From a bacterium (lineage in GTDB: Bacteria > Actinomycetota > Acidimicrobiia > Spongiisociales > JAENVV01), in assembly GCA_024639975.1 (NCBI GenBank), contig JAHEFX010000012.1, forward strand, positions 1 through 33,938: a stretch of DNA of 33,938 bases, in the 5' to 3' direction. A program made the translations under genes and the position numbers. This document shows, piece after piece, positions 32,253-33,938 of this stretch. The notes beneath the pieces are model-generated. The model searched no databases. It saw nothing but the letters and a program-made list of their open reading frames with translations, and was not told the origin of the DNA. The first letter of the stretch is position 1; the number at the start of each line of letters is the position of its first letter.

Positions 32253-33836
32253 ATGGCCAAGGTCGTCGTCGCCGAAGAACTAGCCCCAGCAGGACTCGAG
32301 GCGCTCGCCGCGGGTGGAGAGGTGGTCAACGCCGCCGGCTTCAGCAGGCAGGCGCTCGCCGAGGTGCTGGCCGATGCCGATGCCTTGGTCGTCAGGTCGG
32401 CCACACAGGTGGACGCCGAGCTCCTCGCCGCCGCCCCGACGCTGCAGGTCGTGGGCAGGGCCGGCATCGGTGTCGACAACATCGACCTCGCTGCTGCCAC
32501 CGCCGCCGGTGTCATGGTGGTCAACGCCCCGGCGGCCAACATCGTCTCGGCAGCGGAGCACACCATGGCCCTGCTGCTCGCCCAGGCACGCAATGTCGCC
32601 GTCGCCGACGCCTCGATGCGGGCCGGCCGCTGGGACCGAGCGAAGCTGAAAGGCGTGGAGCTGAACGGCAAGACCCTCGGGATCATCGGCTTCGGCCGGA
32701 TCGGCCGCTTGGTGGCGGCCAGGGCCGCCGGCTTCGGCATGGAGCTCGTCGCGTACGACCCGTACGTCTCCCCGGACTCCGGCAGGCGCCTGGGCGTCGA
32801 AATCCTGACCCTCGACGAGCTCTTCTCCCGAGCCGATTTCATCACCGTCCACCTCCCCAAGACCGATGAGACCGCCGGGCTCATCGGCGAGTCGGCCTTC
32901 GCGAAGATGAAGGACGGCGTCCGGATCGTCAACACCAGCCGCGGCGGGATCATCGACGAGGAAGCGATCGTCGAGGCCGTTCGCGCCGGCAAGGTCGGCG
33001 GTGCGGGACTCGATGTCTACGAGGTGGAGCCGCTCGACGAATCGAGCCTCCTTCGGGAAGAGCCGCGAATCGTCCTCACCCCCCACCTCGGGGCGTCGAC
33101 GGCCGAGGCACAGGATCGGGCCGGCATCGACGTGGCCGAGGCCGTCTCCGCCGCCCTCGGCGGTGAGCTGGTCTCGTCCGCCGTCAACCTCGACGCCGGG
33201 CCCCCCGCCGACCTCGAGGTGACCGAGTACCTGCCGTTGGTCGAGCGCATGGCGGCGCTGTTCGTCTCGCTGGCTCGAGGCCTGCCCAGCCAGATCACCT
33301 TCCGGGTCGGCGGGGAGCTCGCCGACCACCCGCTCGCCCCACTCCGACTGGCGCTGTTGAAGGGCGCCCTCTCGGGAGTCACCTCCGAACACATCACCTA
33401 CGTGAACGCCGGGGCGATGGCCGAGGCGAAGGGCGTGCGGATCGTCACCGAGACCTCGGAGGACGCCCGTGAGTTCGTCTCACTCGTCGGCATCTCGGGG
33501 ACGCTCGGCGAGCGCTCGCCCTCGGTCACCGGCACGGTCACCGGCAAGGGGGAGACCTTGGTCGGGATCGACGACATGGAGATCGAGCTCCCGTTCGGCG
33601 CCAACATGCTCGTGCTCCGCCACGAGGACAAACCGGGTGCCATCGGGCGTGCCGCGACGTTCCTCGGCGAGCAGGGCATCAACATCGCCAACATGGTCGT
33701 CGGCAGGAACGTGGTGCCGGGCGCACCGGCCCTCATGGGCTTCGACCTCGACCAACCGCTGAGCGAGTCCCAGGTGGACGCTCTACGTGCCATCCCGGGC
33801 ATCGAGAAGGCCCGATTCCTCCAGTTCCGCTCGTGA
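32253..33836 (+). CDS. serA: D-3-phosphoglycerate dehydrogenase (SerA), long form
   Basis: First enzyme of serine synthesis, oxidising 3-phosphoglycerate with NAD+. It has 527 residues, the long (type I) form with an intervening ASB domain and a C-terminal ACT domain, as in mycobacteria. The nucleotide-binding domain has 'GKTLGIIGFGRIGRLVA' (Gly146, Gly148, Gly151) and Asp169 in 'YDPY'. The catalytic residues are Arg230 ('NTSRGGIIDE'), Glu259 ('DVYEVEPLD') and His278 ('TPHLGASTAE'). The ACT domain begins near 'GANMLVLRHEDKPGAIGRAA' and is likely to bind serine as feedback inhibitor. The ATG at 32253 has AGGAAA 5 nt upstream. The stop shares GTGA with the next gene. Confidence 0.97.
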   Translation: MAKVVVAEELAPAGLEALAAGGEVVNAAGFSRQALAEVLADADALVVRSATQVDAELLAAAPTLQVVGRAGIGVDNIDLAAATAAGVMVVNAPAANIVSAAEHTMALLLAQARNVAVADASMRAGRWDRAKLKGVELNGKTLGIIGFGRIGRLVAARAAGFGMELVAYDPYVSPDSGRRLGVEILTLDELFSRADFITVHLPKTDETAGLIGESAFAKMKDGVRIVNTSRGGIIDEEAIVEAVRAGKVGGAGLDVYEVEPLDESSLLREEPRIVLTPHLGASTAEAQDRAGIDVAEAVSAALGGELVSSAVNLDAGPPADLEVTEYLPLVERMAALFVSLARGLPSQITFRVGGELADHPLAPLRLALLKGALSGVTSEHITYVNAGAMAEAKGVRIVTETSEDAREFVSLVGISGTLGERSPSVTGTVTGKGETLVGIDDMEIELPFGANMLVLRHEDKPGAIGRAATFLGEQGINIANMVVGRNVVPGAPALMGFDLDQPLSESQVDALRAIPGIEKARFLQFRS

Positions 33837-33938
33837 TCGAACGCGTCGTCGCCTCCTGGTTCGGGAGCGGGCTCGTCCTGCGTCGGTTCCGGGGGAGTGA
33901 CGACGGCTCCGGGACCGTCGGCTCGGCGCTGGCCCTGG
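33833..33938 (+). CDS. PgpA-like phosphatidylglycerophosphatase A, 3' end outside window
   Basis: Only the first 35 residues are in the window. They begin 'MIERVVASWFGSGLVLRRF' and continue 'SDDGSGTVGSALAL'. Phosphatidylglycerophosphatase A proteins start with a conserved 'A-T-x-F-G-x-G-x-x-P-x-x-P-G-T-x-G-S', and the spaced Trp-Phe-Gly-Ser-Gly and Gly-Thr-Val-Gly-Ser here fit it well. PgpA dephosphorylates phosphatidylglycerol phosphate in the membrane. The GTG start shares GTGA with serA, so it is likely cotranscribed and coupled. The middle of the motif lacks the usual prolines, which lowers my confidence. Confidence 0.5.
   Translation, partial: MIERVVASWFGSGLVLRRFRGSDDGSGTVGSALAL

Overview
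This window is a very GC-rich, tightly packed piece of bacterial chromosome. I read 38 protein genes, two of them cut by the window edges. I saw no rRNA, tRNA, CRISPR array, insertion sequence or prophage. Codon use (strong G/C at third positions), GTG starts, an actinobacterial HicB-like/DUF4097 pair, a long SerA and many leaderless promoters point to Actinomycetota. My best guess is an Acidimicrobiia-like lineage, but this is inference from gene style, not a phylogeny.

Layout. 1-3687: end of a sugar-type ABC importer permease, then an ABC-2 exporter operon (ATPase plus two permeases). 3689-4747 (minus): Gfo/Idh/MocA oxidoreductase. 4792-7237: operon of aldo/keto reductase, FMN-dependent luciferase-like monooxygenase and YbaK-type tRNA deacylase. 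7234-8778: SRPBCC protein, flavin reductase and GNAT acetyltransferase. 8828-11055: cysteine desulfurase plus mnmA, for tRNA 2-thiolation. 11013-11753: DUF1269-type membrane protein. 11828-13843: ligA. 13837-15594 (minus): a small membrane-anchored protein, then a coupled cassette of a 35-residue micro-ORF, a ribbon-helix-helix regulator and a DUF4097 protein. 15802-17738: dapC-dapD. 17728-20505 (minus): two-component system plus an MpaB-like (DUF2236) oxygenase. 20652-21059: secreted protein. 21322-22017: nucleotidyltransferase. 22080-23123: dapE. 23116-24180: FabH-like synthase. 24232-24693: EVE protein. 24875-26269: lipoprotein. 26320-27507: M20 amidohydrolase. 27535-31385: gatC-gatA-gatB-HAD operon. 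31382-32155: thioesterase. 32253-33836: serA, followed by the start of a PgpA-like gene.

How the genes work together. dapC, dapD and dapE give three consecutive steps of the succinylase branch of diaminopimelate/lysine synthesis. GatCAB makes Gln-tRNA(Gln) and/or Asn-tRNA(Asn) by transamidation. The desulfurase plausibly feeds sulfur to MnmA. SerA starts serine synthesis. The regulator cassette at 15041-15594 looks self-regulated through repeats lying on its own promoter.

The most striking signals are architectural. Seventeen genes have a -10-like hexamer (mostly TANNNT) ending 6-8 nt before the start codon, which implies leaderless mRNAs. Several divergent pairs place two such elements only 24-39 bp apart. 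Seven of ten convergent pairs overlap at their 3' ends and an eighth is 1 nt apart. Three of the overlaps use the same shared CTAG stop. I did not find a clear new defence or mobile system. The best candidates for something undescribed are the micro-ORF/RHH/DUF4097 cassette with its operator, the GTAC dyads before dapC, and the MpaB-like enzyme inside a two-component operon.
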